The notes: generated by a model from the letters alone, not told the origin. A stretch of 6,060 nt of DNA from DASXMT01 sp035552655 (GCA_035552655.1 DASZLD010000250.1:1-6060); one strand, 5' to 3'. Shown: positions 1-5,311, numbered from the stretch's first letter. Made by a program: numbers and translations.

Positions 1-254
1 GTCGTTGCGTTAAGGCTCGGTTAACACGGGCGGTTCCACGGTGGCCCTCTTTCGACCTTCCGGTCATTCGAGCTGTGGCGCGGAACCCGTACTGCGCTTC
101 GATCGCCCACGCCTAGCCGACTGACGGTTCTGATGGGCCGACGGCATCGTGGACGTCCCGGAGGCTCGTCATCTCCGCTGCTACGTCCCGACGGCGAATG
201 GGGGATCAGGGGGATTGGGTCCGGCGGTCAGGTGCTTGACCTGGACTTTCCGAG
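1..254. other. Left-edge region without a recognisable gene
   Basis: No convincing coding region or RNA was found here apart from the hairpin at 219-246. One plus-strand frame is open from the left edge to a TAG at 114-116 (37 codons, basic, no recognisable motif) and could be the last part of a gene starting outside the window. A minus-strand ATG at 67-65 opens a frame running off the left edge (about 22 codons) but has no ribosome binding site. Neither can be supported on its own. The apparent plus-strand reading frames from 133 and 149 run through the antisense of the tRNA-Val gene and are taken as spurious. Confidence 0.5.
219..246 (-). terminator. Hairpin downstream of tRNA-Val, possible terminator
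   Basis: GTCC (219-222) pairs with GGAC (243-246), and inside them GGTCA (226-230) pairs with TGACC (237-241) around a six-base loop, with a 3/1 internal loop between the stems. It starts nine bases beyond the tRNA-Val 3' end in the direction of transcription. No U-tract follows, so intrinsic termination is only suggested; many actinobacterial terminators also lack one. It could equally be a processing structure or chance. Confidence 0.3.
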
Positions 255-327
255 TGGGCCGTGCGGGACTCGAACCCACGACCCCTTGCGCGTCATGCAA
301 GTGCGCTACCAACTGCGCCAACGGCCC
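255..327 (-). tRNA. tRNA-Val (anticodon GAC)
   Basis: The reverse complement folds as a complete 73-base cloverleaf. The acceptor stem is GGGCCGT/ACGGCCC, the D stem GCGC/GCGC with an AGTTGGTA loop, the anticodon stem CTTGC/GCAAG, and the T stem GTGGG/CCCGC (one G-U pair) with loop TTCGAGT. The anticodon loop ATGACGC occupies 290-296, so the anticodon GAC is at 292-294 and reads GUC and GUU valine codons. The discriminator base at 255 is A, as expected for valine. CCA is not encoded (the next bases in the transcript are CTC), so the 3' end must be completed by CCA-adding enzyme. It is transcribed away from the membrane-protein gene to its right. Confidence 0.96.
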
Positions 328-337
328 GACGGCGACG

Positions 338-343
338 ACGATA
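338..343 (-). promoter_or_regulatory. Possible -10 element for tRNA-Val (TATCGT)
   Basis: On the minus strand TATCGT fits the TAnnnT core of a sigma-70-type -10 box and ends ten bases before the mature tRNA 5' end. This would give a start point a few bases upstream of the tRNA, which is normal. No good -35 hexamer is visible at 16-18 bases, so the call rests on position and the -10 alone. Confidence 0.35.
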
Positions 344-422
344 CCACTGCGACCGGGGTGAACTCGCCGTCCGGCCGGCCTGGGACCCGACCAGCGATGC
401 TCCCAACTTGGGCTCTCTGCCA

Positions 423-428
423 TAGGCT
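423..428 (+). promoter_or_regulatory. Possible leaderless -10 element (TAGGCT) for the 435-1055 gene
   Basis: TAGGCT matches TAnnnT and ends six bases before the GTG at 435. Transcription would begin at or next to the first base of that codon, giving a leaderless mRNA. No Shine-Dalgarno is seen ahead of GTG 435 or of the in-frame ATG at 447. The same hexamer stands in front of tRNA-Cys on the other strand. Confidence 0.35.
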
Positions 429-434
429 CGCCGT

Positions 435-1055
435 GTGCTCACGTCCATGAGCGGTTCGCGTGATGCGTGGCCCACCCGACTTGTAGTGATCAGCGGCTCG
501 CTCCTGGTTGCTGTGTTCATCGAAGCCGTGGCCAGCGTGGTCGCCGCCCTGGCCGTACCGGCCGGCTCGTGGTTGTCCTTCTCCACCGTCATCTCCCCCG
601 CTCCGGGTTCGGCGTCCTCCTCGCCGATCACCATGCCGGAGACCACTACTCACCTGACCGAAACCAGTTCGATCCACGAACAGTTGGCCGTTGCCTCCCA
701 GTGGGCTGCTCCGATCCAGGGCATGCTCATCCTGGCCGCCGTCGTCCTCGTTGCCCACATCGTGGGCACGACCGAGGCAGCCAACGAGCGGCGCCTCAAC
801 CGTCAGATGTCCTGGCTCTGCCGCTGCGCCGCGGTATTGGCTGTCCTGATGTTCGTTGCCGGGGTGATCGGCATCGTCACCGATATCTGGGGCATGTCCG
901 GGCAAGTGGCCCAGATCCATGCCCCGGTCCTCGCCTCCCACGTGATCGGGACCGTCTTCGCCGCCGTGGCCACCTGGCTGGCCATCGGGTCGGTGGCCGA
1001 GCTCCGGAGACACGCCGGTACCAATCCACCGGCAAGCGGTCCGTCGGCGGCATAG
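435..1055 (+). CDS. Multi-pass membrane protein of unknown function
   Basis: The predicted protein has 206 residues and I do not recognise its family. Hydrophobic segments suggest four membrane helices at about residues 15-42, 91-112, 128-150 and 164-190. Between the first two lies a Ser/Thr/Pro-rich loop of about 45 residues (50-90), and helices 2 and 3 are joined by a short charged loop (TEAANERRLNRQ). The tail is short and Pro/Ser-rich. Codon use is GC-rich in third positions, as in its neighbours, which supports a real gene. GTG 435 is chosen because a TAnnnT element ends six bases before it; ATG 447 would remove only four residues. It ends 11 bases before the dioxygenase gene on the same strand, so the two may share a transcript, although the dioxygenase has its own possible -10 overlapping this stop codon. 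No catalytic motif is visible. Confidence 0.75.
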   Translation: MLTSMSGSRDAWPTRLVVISGSLLVAVFIEAVASVVAALAVPAGSWLSFSTVISPAPGSASSSPITMPETTTHLTETSSIHEQLAVASQWAAPIQGMLILAAVVLVAHIVGTTEAANERRLNRQMSWLCRCAAVLAVLMFVAGVIGIVTDIWGMSGQVAQIHAPVLASHVIGTVFAAVATWLAIGSVAELRRHAGTNPPASGPSAA

Positions 1056-1058
1056 CCT
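1053..1058 (+). promoter_or_regulatory. Possible leaderless -10 (TAGCCT) for the dioxygenase gene
   Basis: TAGCCT fits TAnnnT, overlaps the TAG stop codon of the preceding gene, and ends eight bases before ATG 1067. The intervening bases include GGGGG (1060-1064), only two bases from the ATG and so too close for a good Shine-Dalgarno. It may be an internal promoter separating the dioxygenase from the membrane-protein gene, or a chance match. Confidence 0.28.
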
Positions 1059-1066
1059 CGGGGGCA

Positions 1067-1975
1067 ATGGTGCAGACGCGCAGCGAGGCTTCGGCCTCTG
1101 AGCTCGGATCGAAGGGGGTGCCTTCCGGCCATCACGTTCCTGGGGAGCCCCTCACCGGCGAGGCAGTCGCCGCCCATGTCCGCCAGATCGCCGAACAGGG
1201 CTACACCATCGTCGAGAATGCCGTCGACCTGGATGTCATCGACGCCCTCAACGAGGACCTGCTTCGGCTAGAAGTCGATCTCGGGATCGTGCCCGCCGAC
1301 AACCTCTTCGAGGGGTCCCGCACCGTCCGTATCTACAACTTGTTGGTCCACGGGGCTCTCTACGAGCAGATACCGGTGTACCCGTCGATCCTGCCGATCT
1401 GCGAGGGCGTCCTCGACCCCGGCCTCCTCGTCTCGTCCCTCTCGTCCATCGCCATCGCCCCGGAGGAGACCCCCCAGCCCATCCACGCCGATGACCAGAT
1501 CATTCCGCTGCCCAAGCCCCATCCACCCACGGTGTGCAACACCATGTGGGCACTGACCGATTTCACCGAGGCCAACGGCGCCACCCGGATCATCCCCGGT
1601 ACGCACCTGGCCAACGAGTCGCCCGACCTGGTCAGCGCCTACGACTCCATTCCCGCCGAGATGGAGCGGGGCAGCGTGTTGGTGTGGCACGGCAGCTTGT
1701 GGCACGGCGGCGGGGCCAACACCACCGATGCCCGGCGGGTCGGCATCGCCATGAACTATTGCGCCGGCTACATCCGCCAACAGGAGAACCAGCAACTGGG
1801 AATCCCGATGGACACGGCGCGCCACTTTTCTCACCGGCTGCAAGAGCTGATCGGCTACGGCATCTATAACGGTCTCATCGGCCATATCGACAAGACGCTC
1901 CCTGCCGCTCGGCTGCTGGCCGACGACAGCCAGAGCTCCATGATCTGGGACTCGGCCACACCTCCATCGCCCTGA
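1067..1975 (+). CDS. PhyH-family Fe(II)/2-oxoglutarate-dependent dioxygenase
   Basis: This 302-residue protein belongs to the phytanoyl-CoA dioxygenase (PhyH)/ectoine hydroxylase-related family, whose members use O2 and 2-oxoglutarate to hydroxylate a small substrate, releasing succinate and CO2. The fold is a cytosolic double-stranded beta-helix. The iron triad is visible as H140-x-D142 (in PIHADDQ) and H213 in the family signature GSLWHGGGANTT. R224, eleven residues after H213, matches the 2-oxoglutarate-binding arginine of human PHYH. WALTDFTEANGATRIIPGTH (161-180) is the typical strand-turn segment before the second half of the barrel. ATG 1067 is chosen because the domain begins near residue 28. 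The frame is open upstream to 467, but that stretch is antisense-like sequence overlapping the previous gene. The substrate cannot be deduced; the similarity does not prove phytanoyl-CoA or ectoine activity. It converges with the Rid gene across a 20-base gap. Confidence 0.9.
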   Translation: MVQTRSEASASELGSKGVPSGHHVPGEPLTGEAVAAHVRQIAEQGYTIVENAVDLDVIDALNEDLLRLEVDLGIVPADNLFEGSRTVRIYNLLVHGALYEQIPVYPSILPICEGVLDPGLLVSSLSSIAIAPEETPQPIHADDQIIPLPKPHPPTVCNTMWALTDFTEANGATRIIPGTHLANESPDLVSAYDSIPAEMERGSVLVWHGSLWHGGGANTTDARRVGIAMNYCAGYIRQQENQQLGIPMDTARHFSHRLQELIGYGIYNGLIGHIDKTLPAARLLADDSQSSMIWDSATPPSP

Positions 1976-1995
1976 GTTGACCAGTCCCTGCCGCC

Positions 1996-2373
1996 TCAGC
2001 TCGCTTTTGCCGCCGTGCACTGCACCTCGACGAGCATGTCCGGCACAGCCAGTTGGCCAATTCCGATCGTCGCCGATGCAGCCAGGTTTTCCCCGAGGAG
2101 CTCGCCTCGCACCCGGATGAATTCAGGACCGTATCGCCAGTCGGTGATGAACACCGTCATGGTGAGGATGCGGCTCAGGTCGGAGCCGGCGGCCGCCAGC
2201 GCCACCCCGATGTTCTCGAAGGTCCGTCTCGTTTGCGCCTCGAAGTCCGGAGACACGACACGGCCTGATTCATCAGTCCCGGCCTGACCGGCGACGAAGA
2301 TGAGGTCTCCGGCCACGACGGCGTTGGCGTAGGCCAACGACCGGGTGGCGGGCAGCCCTTCGATGTCGACCAT
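1996..2373 (-). CDS. Rid (YjgF/YER057c/UK114) family protein, arginine-less type
   Basis: This 125-residue protein matches the usual length and motif order of the Rid family. It has an N-terminal ANAVVAGDLIFVAGQAGTD strand pair, then EAQTRRTFENIGVALAAAGSDLSRILTMTVFITD, and a C-terminal PDMLVEVQCTA strand. Rid proteins form trimers with ligand pockets between subunits; classical RidA hydrolyses reactive enamines/imines made by PLP enzymes such as threonine dehydratase. That reaction needs an arginine (R105 in E. coli RidA). Aligning on the following Leu places S100 there, and no Arg occurs from residue 91 to the C terminus. E116 matches E. coli E120. The protein therefore resembles Rid subfamilies without demonstrated imine deaminase activity. 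ATG 2373 is preferred because GGAG lies nine bases upstream; a GTG at 2442 would add 23 non-conserved residues across a hairpin. No pathway partner is adjacent. Confidence 0.9.
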   Translation of the reverse strand: MVDIEGLPATRSLAYANAVVAGDLIFVAGQAGTDESGRVVSPDFEAQTRRTFENIGVALAAAGSDLSRILTMTVFITDWRYGPEFIRVRGELLGENLAASATIGIGQLAVPDMLVEVQCTAAKAS

Positions 2374-2382
2374 CCGACGTAT

Positions 2383-2386
2383 CTCC
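2383..2386 (-). promoter_or_regulatory. Ribosome binding site deciding the Rid start
   Basis: GGAG on the minus strand lies nine bases before ATG 2373. The upstream in-frame alternatives, GTG 2388 and GTG 2442, have no comparable site at a usable distance. The resulting 125-residue protein has the normal family length. Confidence 0.55.
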
Positions 2387-2396
2387 ACAACCAGGG

Positions 2397-2402
2397 ATGC
2401 TA
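2397..2402 (-). promoter_or_regulatory. Possible -10 element (TAGCAT) for the Rid gene
   Basis: TAGCAT on the minus strand fits TAnnnT and ends 23 bases before ATG 2373, leaving room for a short leader containing the GGAG site. No clear -35 is visible: the hexamer at 17-base spacing is GTCGGG. If active, transcription would begin inside the longer reading frame, which supports the shorter start. Confidence 0.3.
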
Positions 2403-2409
2403 CTGAGAT

Positions 2410-2425
2410 GTCGGGTGGGCCCGAC
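2410..2425 (-). terminator. Stem-loop between tRNA-Cys and the Rid gene
   Basis: GTCGGG (2410-2415) pairs perfectly with CCCGAC (2420-2425) around a four-base loop. With the smaller hairpin at 2446-2458 it lies between the tRNA-Cys 3' end and the Rid promoter region, so it may stop or process tRNA-Cys transcripts. It has no U-tract. It could instead be an operator for the Rid gene, because it covers the expected -35 position. Confidence 0.3.
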
Positions 2426-2445
2426 GGGACGACACCGGACACCCT

Positions 2446-2458
2446 GAGTCACGGACTC
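2446..2458 (-). terminator. Short hairpin just downstream of tRNA-Cys
   Basis: GAGTC (2446-2450) pairs with GACTC (2454-2458) around a three-base loop, 15 bases beyond the encoded CCA of tRNA-Cys. It is a small stem without a U-tract, listed because it is the first fold after the tRNA and is followed by the stronger stem at 2410-2425. Confidence 0.22.
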
Positions 2459-2472
2459 GCCGGCATCGTTTC

Positions 2473-2547
2473 TGGAGGCGGCGGGCGGAATCGAACCGCC
2501 GTACGGGGCTTTGCAGGCCCCTGCCTAAACCACTCGGCCACGCCGCC
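2473..2547 (-). tRNA. tRNA-Cys (anticodon GCA), CCA encoded
   Basis: The reverse complement folds as a 72-base cloverleaf plus an encoded CCA (2473-2475). The acceptor stem is GGCGGCG/CGCCGCC, the anticodon stem GGGGC/GCCCC with loop CTGCAAA (2510-2516), and the T stem GGCGG/CCGCC with loop TTCGATT. Anticodon GCA at 2512-2514 reads UGC and UGU. The discriminator base (2476) is U, the main cysteine identity element in bacteria. The D stem is short (GCC/GGC), which is common in tRNA-Cys. Unlike tRNA-Val in this window, the gene carries its own CCA. It lies between the 63-residue membrane-protein gene and the Rid gene, all on the minus strand. Confidence 0.96.
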
Positions 2548-2560
2548 TGGGCGTTTCGGG

Positions 2561-2566
2561 AGCCTA
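2561..2566 (-). promoter_or_regulatory. Possible -10 element for tRNA-Cys (TAGGCT)
   Basis: TAGGCT on the minus strand ends 13 bases before the mature tRNA 5' end, which would give a leader of about six bases for RNase P to remove. The hexamer is identical to the one before the gene at 435. No good -35 box is seen. Confidence 0.35.
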
Positions 2567-2609
2567 CCGTGCCCCAAACGGTGCCTGATGCCACTGGCCC
2601 ACCGAGGGA

Positions 2610-2637
2610 CGGTCGGGATCGGGCCGAGCCCGGACCG
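2610..2637 (-). terminator. GC-rich hairpin after the 63-residue membrane-protein gene
   Basis: On the minus strand CGGTC (2637-2633) pairs with GACCG (2614-2610), and CGGGC (2632-2628) pairs with GCCCG (2624-2620) around a three-base loop, leaving a five-base bulge on one side. An alternative pairing using the bulge is also possible. It starts six bases after the TAG stop codon (2646-2644), an apt place for a terminator separating this gene from tRNA-Cys. There is no U-run. Confidence 0.45.
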
Positions 2638-2643
2638 CCCGCG

Positions 2644-2835
2644 CTACTTGCGGCGACCGACCAGCCACCAGGCGATAAGGCCGATGACGGCGACGACGAA
2701 GATGAACTTGATAGCGAACCAGATGATGCCAGCCACGGCATGCAGGAGGGCAAAGGCCACCAGCGCCGCGATCACCCCGCCCCCGATCAACAGCACCAGG
2801 TCGAAGGTCTTGAGTCCTGACCGGTCGTCGCTCAC
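2644..2835 (-). CDS. Small two-helix membrane protein, unknown function
   Basis: The predicted protein has 63 residues and starts at GTG 2835. A short polar N terminus (VSDDRSGLKT) is followed by two hydrophobic segments, about residues 13-34 and 36-59, rich in Leu, Val, Ile, Ala and Gly. A single His-Ala-Val-Ala turn joins them, and the protein ends in RRK. By the positive-inside rule the C terminus is probably cytoplasmic. No family is recognised. GTG 2835 is the only sensible start: the frame continues far upstream, but only as antisense of glnD. No Shine-Dalgarno is present; a TAnnnT element ends eight bases before the GTG, suggesting a leaderless message. It is divergent from glnD with an 87-base spacer and is followed by a GC-rich hairpin. 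The strong hydrophobic pattern, own promoter-like element and terminator-like fold argue that it is real. Confidence 0.72.
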   Translation of the reverse strand: MSDDRSGLKTFDLVLLIGGGVIAALVAFALLHAVAGIIWFAIKFIFVVAVIGLIAWWLVGRRK

Positions 2836-2843
2836 GGCAGATA

Positions 2844-2849
2844 ACGCTA
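2844..2849 (-). promoter_or_regulatory. Possible leaderless -10 (TAGCGT) for the small membrane protein
   Basis: TAGCGT on the minus strand fits TAnnnT and ends eight bases before GTG 2835. A TTGGAT hexamer lies 15 bases upstream, a poor and too-close -35. No ribosome binding site is present, consistent with leaderless translation. Confidence 0.35.
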
Positions 2850-2866
2850 TCCCACTGCATATCGAT

Positions 2867-2874
2867 CCAATTGG
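2867..2874. promoter_or_regulatory. Palindrome CCAATTGG between divergent genes
   Basis: A perfect eight-base palindrome lies in a locally A/T-rich patch that also contains ATCGAT (2861-2866). It is in the 87-base spacer between glnD and the divergent small membrane-protein gene, upstream of both -10 candidates. It could be a protein-binding site or simply the A/T-rich part of a promoter region; eight bases is short enough to occur by chance. Confidence 0.2.
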
Positions 2875-2910
2875 CACCCCCAAGCAACCGTCGGCCCACC
2901 CACGCGGTGG

Positions 2911-2916
2911 TACCGT
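2911..2916 (+). promoter_or_regulatory. Possible leaderless -10 (TACCGT) for glnD
   Basis: TACCGT fits TAnnnT and ends six bases before ATG 2923. No Shine-Dalgarno precedes either ATG 2923 or the in-frame TTG at 2920. A small inverted repeat, CCAC-GCG-GTGG (2900-2910), abuts the element and may be regulatory. The spacing favours ATG 2923 as both transcription and translation start. Confidence 0.4.
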
Positions 2917-2922
2917 CCGTTG

Positions 2923-5280
2923 ATGTCCCTGCGGGAACGACGTCAGGCCCTCATCGAGCAGGCCGACTTGCAAGGCGATGCCTTCTGCAGGGCCTACAGC
3001 GCCGCCGCTGACCAGTGGCTGTGCGACCTCTTTGCCACGGCCACCGCCGGAAACGAGCGGGGCTTGGCTCTGGTCGCCGTCGGCGGCTACGGCCGGGGGG
3101 AACTGTGCCCGTTCAGCGACCTGGACGTAGTCCTGGTCCATCGAGGTCGCAAGGACGTGTCGGCCATCGCCGACCAGATCTGGTACCCGGTGTGGGACGA
3201 GGGCATCCATCTCGACCACAGCGTGCGAAAGCCCAATGAGGCCCTCAAGGTCGCCTCCGCCGACCTCCGCGCCGCCCTGGGCCTGCTCGACGCCCGGGTC
3301 GTCTGCGGCGACGGCCACGCCGCCGAGCCGATGATCGCCAGCGCCAGGGAACGCTGGGCGCAACAGAAGCCCCCATGGCTCGACGAGTTGTCGGAGCGAG
3401 TCCAGGAACGCCACGCCGCCTTCGGCGATGTCGCCTTTCTGCTCGAGCCTGATCTCAAGGAGGCACACGGTGGCCTTCGGGACGCCGCCGCCCTGCGGGC
3501 CCTGGTCCTTGCCGTTCCGGAGTTGGCCCATCACGTCGACCTCGATGCCGTGGCCGCGGCGCAGACGGTGCTGACCGGGGTGCGGGTGGAGCTGCAGCGG
3601 CGTTCGGCCCGCGAGATGAACAAGCTCTTGTTGCAAGAGCAGGACCAGGTGGCCGAGGCCCTGGGCGAGACCGATGCCGACACCTTGATGCTGACGGTGG
3701 CCGAGGCGGGCCGGACCATCGCCTGGGAAGCCGACGACGCATGGCGACGACAGCGCCAGTGGGCCAAGTACACGACGTACGGCCGCGGCCGGCGCCGACG
3801 CGGATCTCGGGGTGAGGCCGCCGAGACGGCGACGACGCCCACCCACGACGCCGGCATCGGTGTCCATGACGGCGAGATCGTCCTCCTGCCTGATGCCGAT
3901 CTCAATGACCCCGCTCTCCCGGTTCATCTCGCCGCCGTAGCCGCCGAGCGCAACCTGCCTATCGGTCGGGATGCCTTGAACGTTCTCAGTCGCGAGACCC
4001 CCGCTCCTCCTGTCCCCTGGCCCGACGACCTTCGCCAGACCCTGGTCCGCGTGCTCGCCACCGGCCCGCCGGCCATCACCGCGCTGGAGGCGCTCGACCA
4101 GCGAGATCTCTTCGCCCGGTTCCTACCCGAGTGGCGGGCGGTGCGGAACAAGCCGCAGCGCAACGCCTACCACCGGTTCACCGTGGACAGGCATCTGCTG
4201 GAGGCCACCGCCAACGCCGCCACCCTGGCCCACCGGGTCGAGCGACCCGACCTCCTGCTCATTGGCACGCTCCTCCACGACATCGGGAAGGGGTTCCCCG
4301 GCGACCACACCAACGTGGGTATCGAGCTGGTACCGGAGATGGCCAGCCGCATGGGCTTTTCCCCCGACGACGTCGACGTCTTGGTGTCGCTGGTCCGCCT
4401 CCACCTCCTCTTGCCCGAGATGGCCACCCGGCGCGACCTCGATGACCCGGCCACGGCCGAACGGGTGGCCAAAGAGGTGGGCGACCGCCTGACGCTCGAT
4501 CTCCTGGCCGCGCTGGTCGAGGCGGACAGCCAGGCCACCGGACCGTCGGCCTGGGGCTCGTGGAAAGCGGGCTTGGTATCCGATCTGGTGGCCCGGACCA
4601 AGCGCCTCCTCGCCGGGGAGAAGTCGGCCCCTCCCACCACGTGGGTCACCGAGGAACATCGGCGCATGATGAACGCCGTCCGGGACAGCGGGAACCCGAT
4701 GCTGACCATCGACGACCCGGCCCTGACCGTGGTCGCCCCCGACCGTCCCGGTCTCTTCGCCCAGGTCGCCGGCATCCTGGCCCTCCACGGGCTCAACGTG
4801 CGGACGGCCGACGTGGCCGGCGAGGACGGCGTGGCCGTGGAGGCGTTCACCGTCGAGCCCTCCCGGGGAAGGTGGCCCCAGGCCAGCCGGCTCACCGACG
4901 ATCTGGTGGCCGCGGTAAACGGCACCCTGTCCCTCACCGAACGCCTGGCCGAGCGGGCCCGCGCCTACCGTACGGAGAAGCGGCCGGTGGCGCCCCATCA
5001 CGTCGCCACTGAGATCTCGGTCGACAATGCCGCATCGGCCTCGGCCACGGTCATCGAGGTCCGGGCAGAAGACGTCGTTGGCCAGCTCCACCGGATCACC
5101 CAGGCTCTGTTCGACTGCGGTCTCGACGTGATCTCGGCCAAAGTCAACACCTTCGGCGCAGCCGTGGTGGACGCCTTCTACGTCCGCGGTCCGGACGGCG
5201 AAAAGGTCACCGAGCCTGATCTCCTCAATGCCGTCGACAACGCCGTTCGGGCCGGCGTGGCCGCCCAAGCGAATTTGTAG
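2923..5280 (+). CDS. glnD: GlnD: [protein-PII] uridylyl/adenylyltransferase and deadenylylating/uridylyl-removing enzyme
   Basis: GlnD senses glutamine and adds or removes a nucleotide on the PII signal protein, controlling nitrogen assimilation in the cytosol. In studied actinobacteria the modification is adenylylation rather than uridylylation. All four domains are visible in this 785-residue protein. The nucleotidyltransferase has G54-G55-Y-G-R-G-E-L and the metal aspartates D66 and D68 (SDLD). The GlnD-specific KEAHGGLRD motif is at 179-187. The HD hydrolase has H424, H452-D453 in LLHDIGKG, and VRLHLLLPEMATRRDLDDPAT (two parts, 491-511). Two C-terminal ACT domains lie at about 600-650 and 708-776. 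It is shorter than E. coli GlnD (890). An Arg-rich stretch (288-296) lies between the transferase and HD domains. The second ACT has DVVGQL where DRPGLL is usual. ATG 2923 is preferred to TTG 2920. No PII or ammonium-transporter gene is next to it in this window. Confidence 0.96.
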   Translation: MSLRERRQALIEQADLQGDAFCRAYSAAADQWLCDLFATATAGNERGLALVAVGGYGRGELCPFSDLDVVLVHRGRKDVSAIADQIWYPVWDEGIHLDHSVRKPNEALKVASADLRAALGLLDARVVCGDGHAAEPMIASARERWAQQKPPWLDELSERVQERHAAFGDVAFLLEPDLKEAHGGLRDAAALRALVLAVPELAHHVDLDAVAAAQTVLTGVRVELQRRSAREMNKLLLQEQDQVAEALGETDADTLMLTVAEAGRTIAWEADDAWRRQRQWAKYTTYGRGRRRRGSRGEAAETATTPTHDAGIGVHDGEIVLLPDADLNDPALPVHLAAVAAERNLPIGRDALNVLSRETPAPPVPWPDDLRQTLVRVLATGPPAITALEALDQRDLFARFLPEWRAVRNKPQRNAYHRFTVDRHLLEATANAATLAHRVERPDLLLIGTLLHDIGKGFPGDHTNVGIELVPEMASRMGFSPDDVDVLVSLVRLHLLLPEMATRRDLDDPATAERVAKEVGDRLTLDLLAALVEADSQATGPSAWGSWKAGLVSDLVARTKRLLAGEKSAPPTTWVTEEHRRMMNAVRDSGNPMLTIDDPALTVVAPDRPGLFAQVAGILALHGLNVRTADVAGEDGVAVEAFTVEPSRGRWPQASRLTDDLVAAVNGTLSLTERLAERARAYRTEKRPVAPHHVATEISVDNAASASATVIEVRAEDVVGQLHRITQALFDCGLDVISAKVNTFGAAVVDAFYVRGPDGEKVTEPDLLNAVDNAVRAGVAAQANL

Positions 5281-5311
5281 CGAACCGCGTACAGAAACCC
5301 AGGTCAACTGG

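Noticed and set aside
1..67. Possible start (ATG at 67) of a minus-strand gene leaving the left edge
   Set aside because: About 22 codons, with no ribosome binding site or TAnnnT element at a useful distance.
3..116. Possible 3' end of a plus-strand gene entering from the left
   Set aside because: Only 37 codons and no recognisable motif. A frame of this length is common by chance in GC-rich DNA. Sequence to the left would settle it.
467..1066. Upstream extension of the dioxygenase frame (would make 502 residues)
   Set aside because: It overlaps the membrane-protein gene in another frame, is Arg/Pro/His-rich low-quality sequence, and PhyH proteins of this type are about 300 residues.
306..1067. 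253-codon minus-strand open frame
   Set aside because: Antisense to the membrane-protein gene and overlapping the tRNA-Val 5' part; the product is Gly/His/Asp-rich with no domain.
1268..2020. 250-codon minus-strand open frame
   Set aside because: Antisense to the dioxygenase, whose iron-binding motifs are clear on the plus strand.
255..2547. tRNA genes as integration (att) sites
   Set aside because: No integrase and no repeated tRNA 3' segment were seen. Flanking genes have the same composition as the rest of the window.
2836..3927. Upstream part of a 427-codon minus-strand open frame antisense to glnD
   Set aside because: The overlapping plus strand encodes a fully recognisable GlnD, and the antisense product has no motif. 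Long antisense frames are expected with GC-rich third positions. Only the final 63 codons (2835-2644) are kept.
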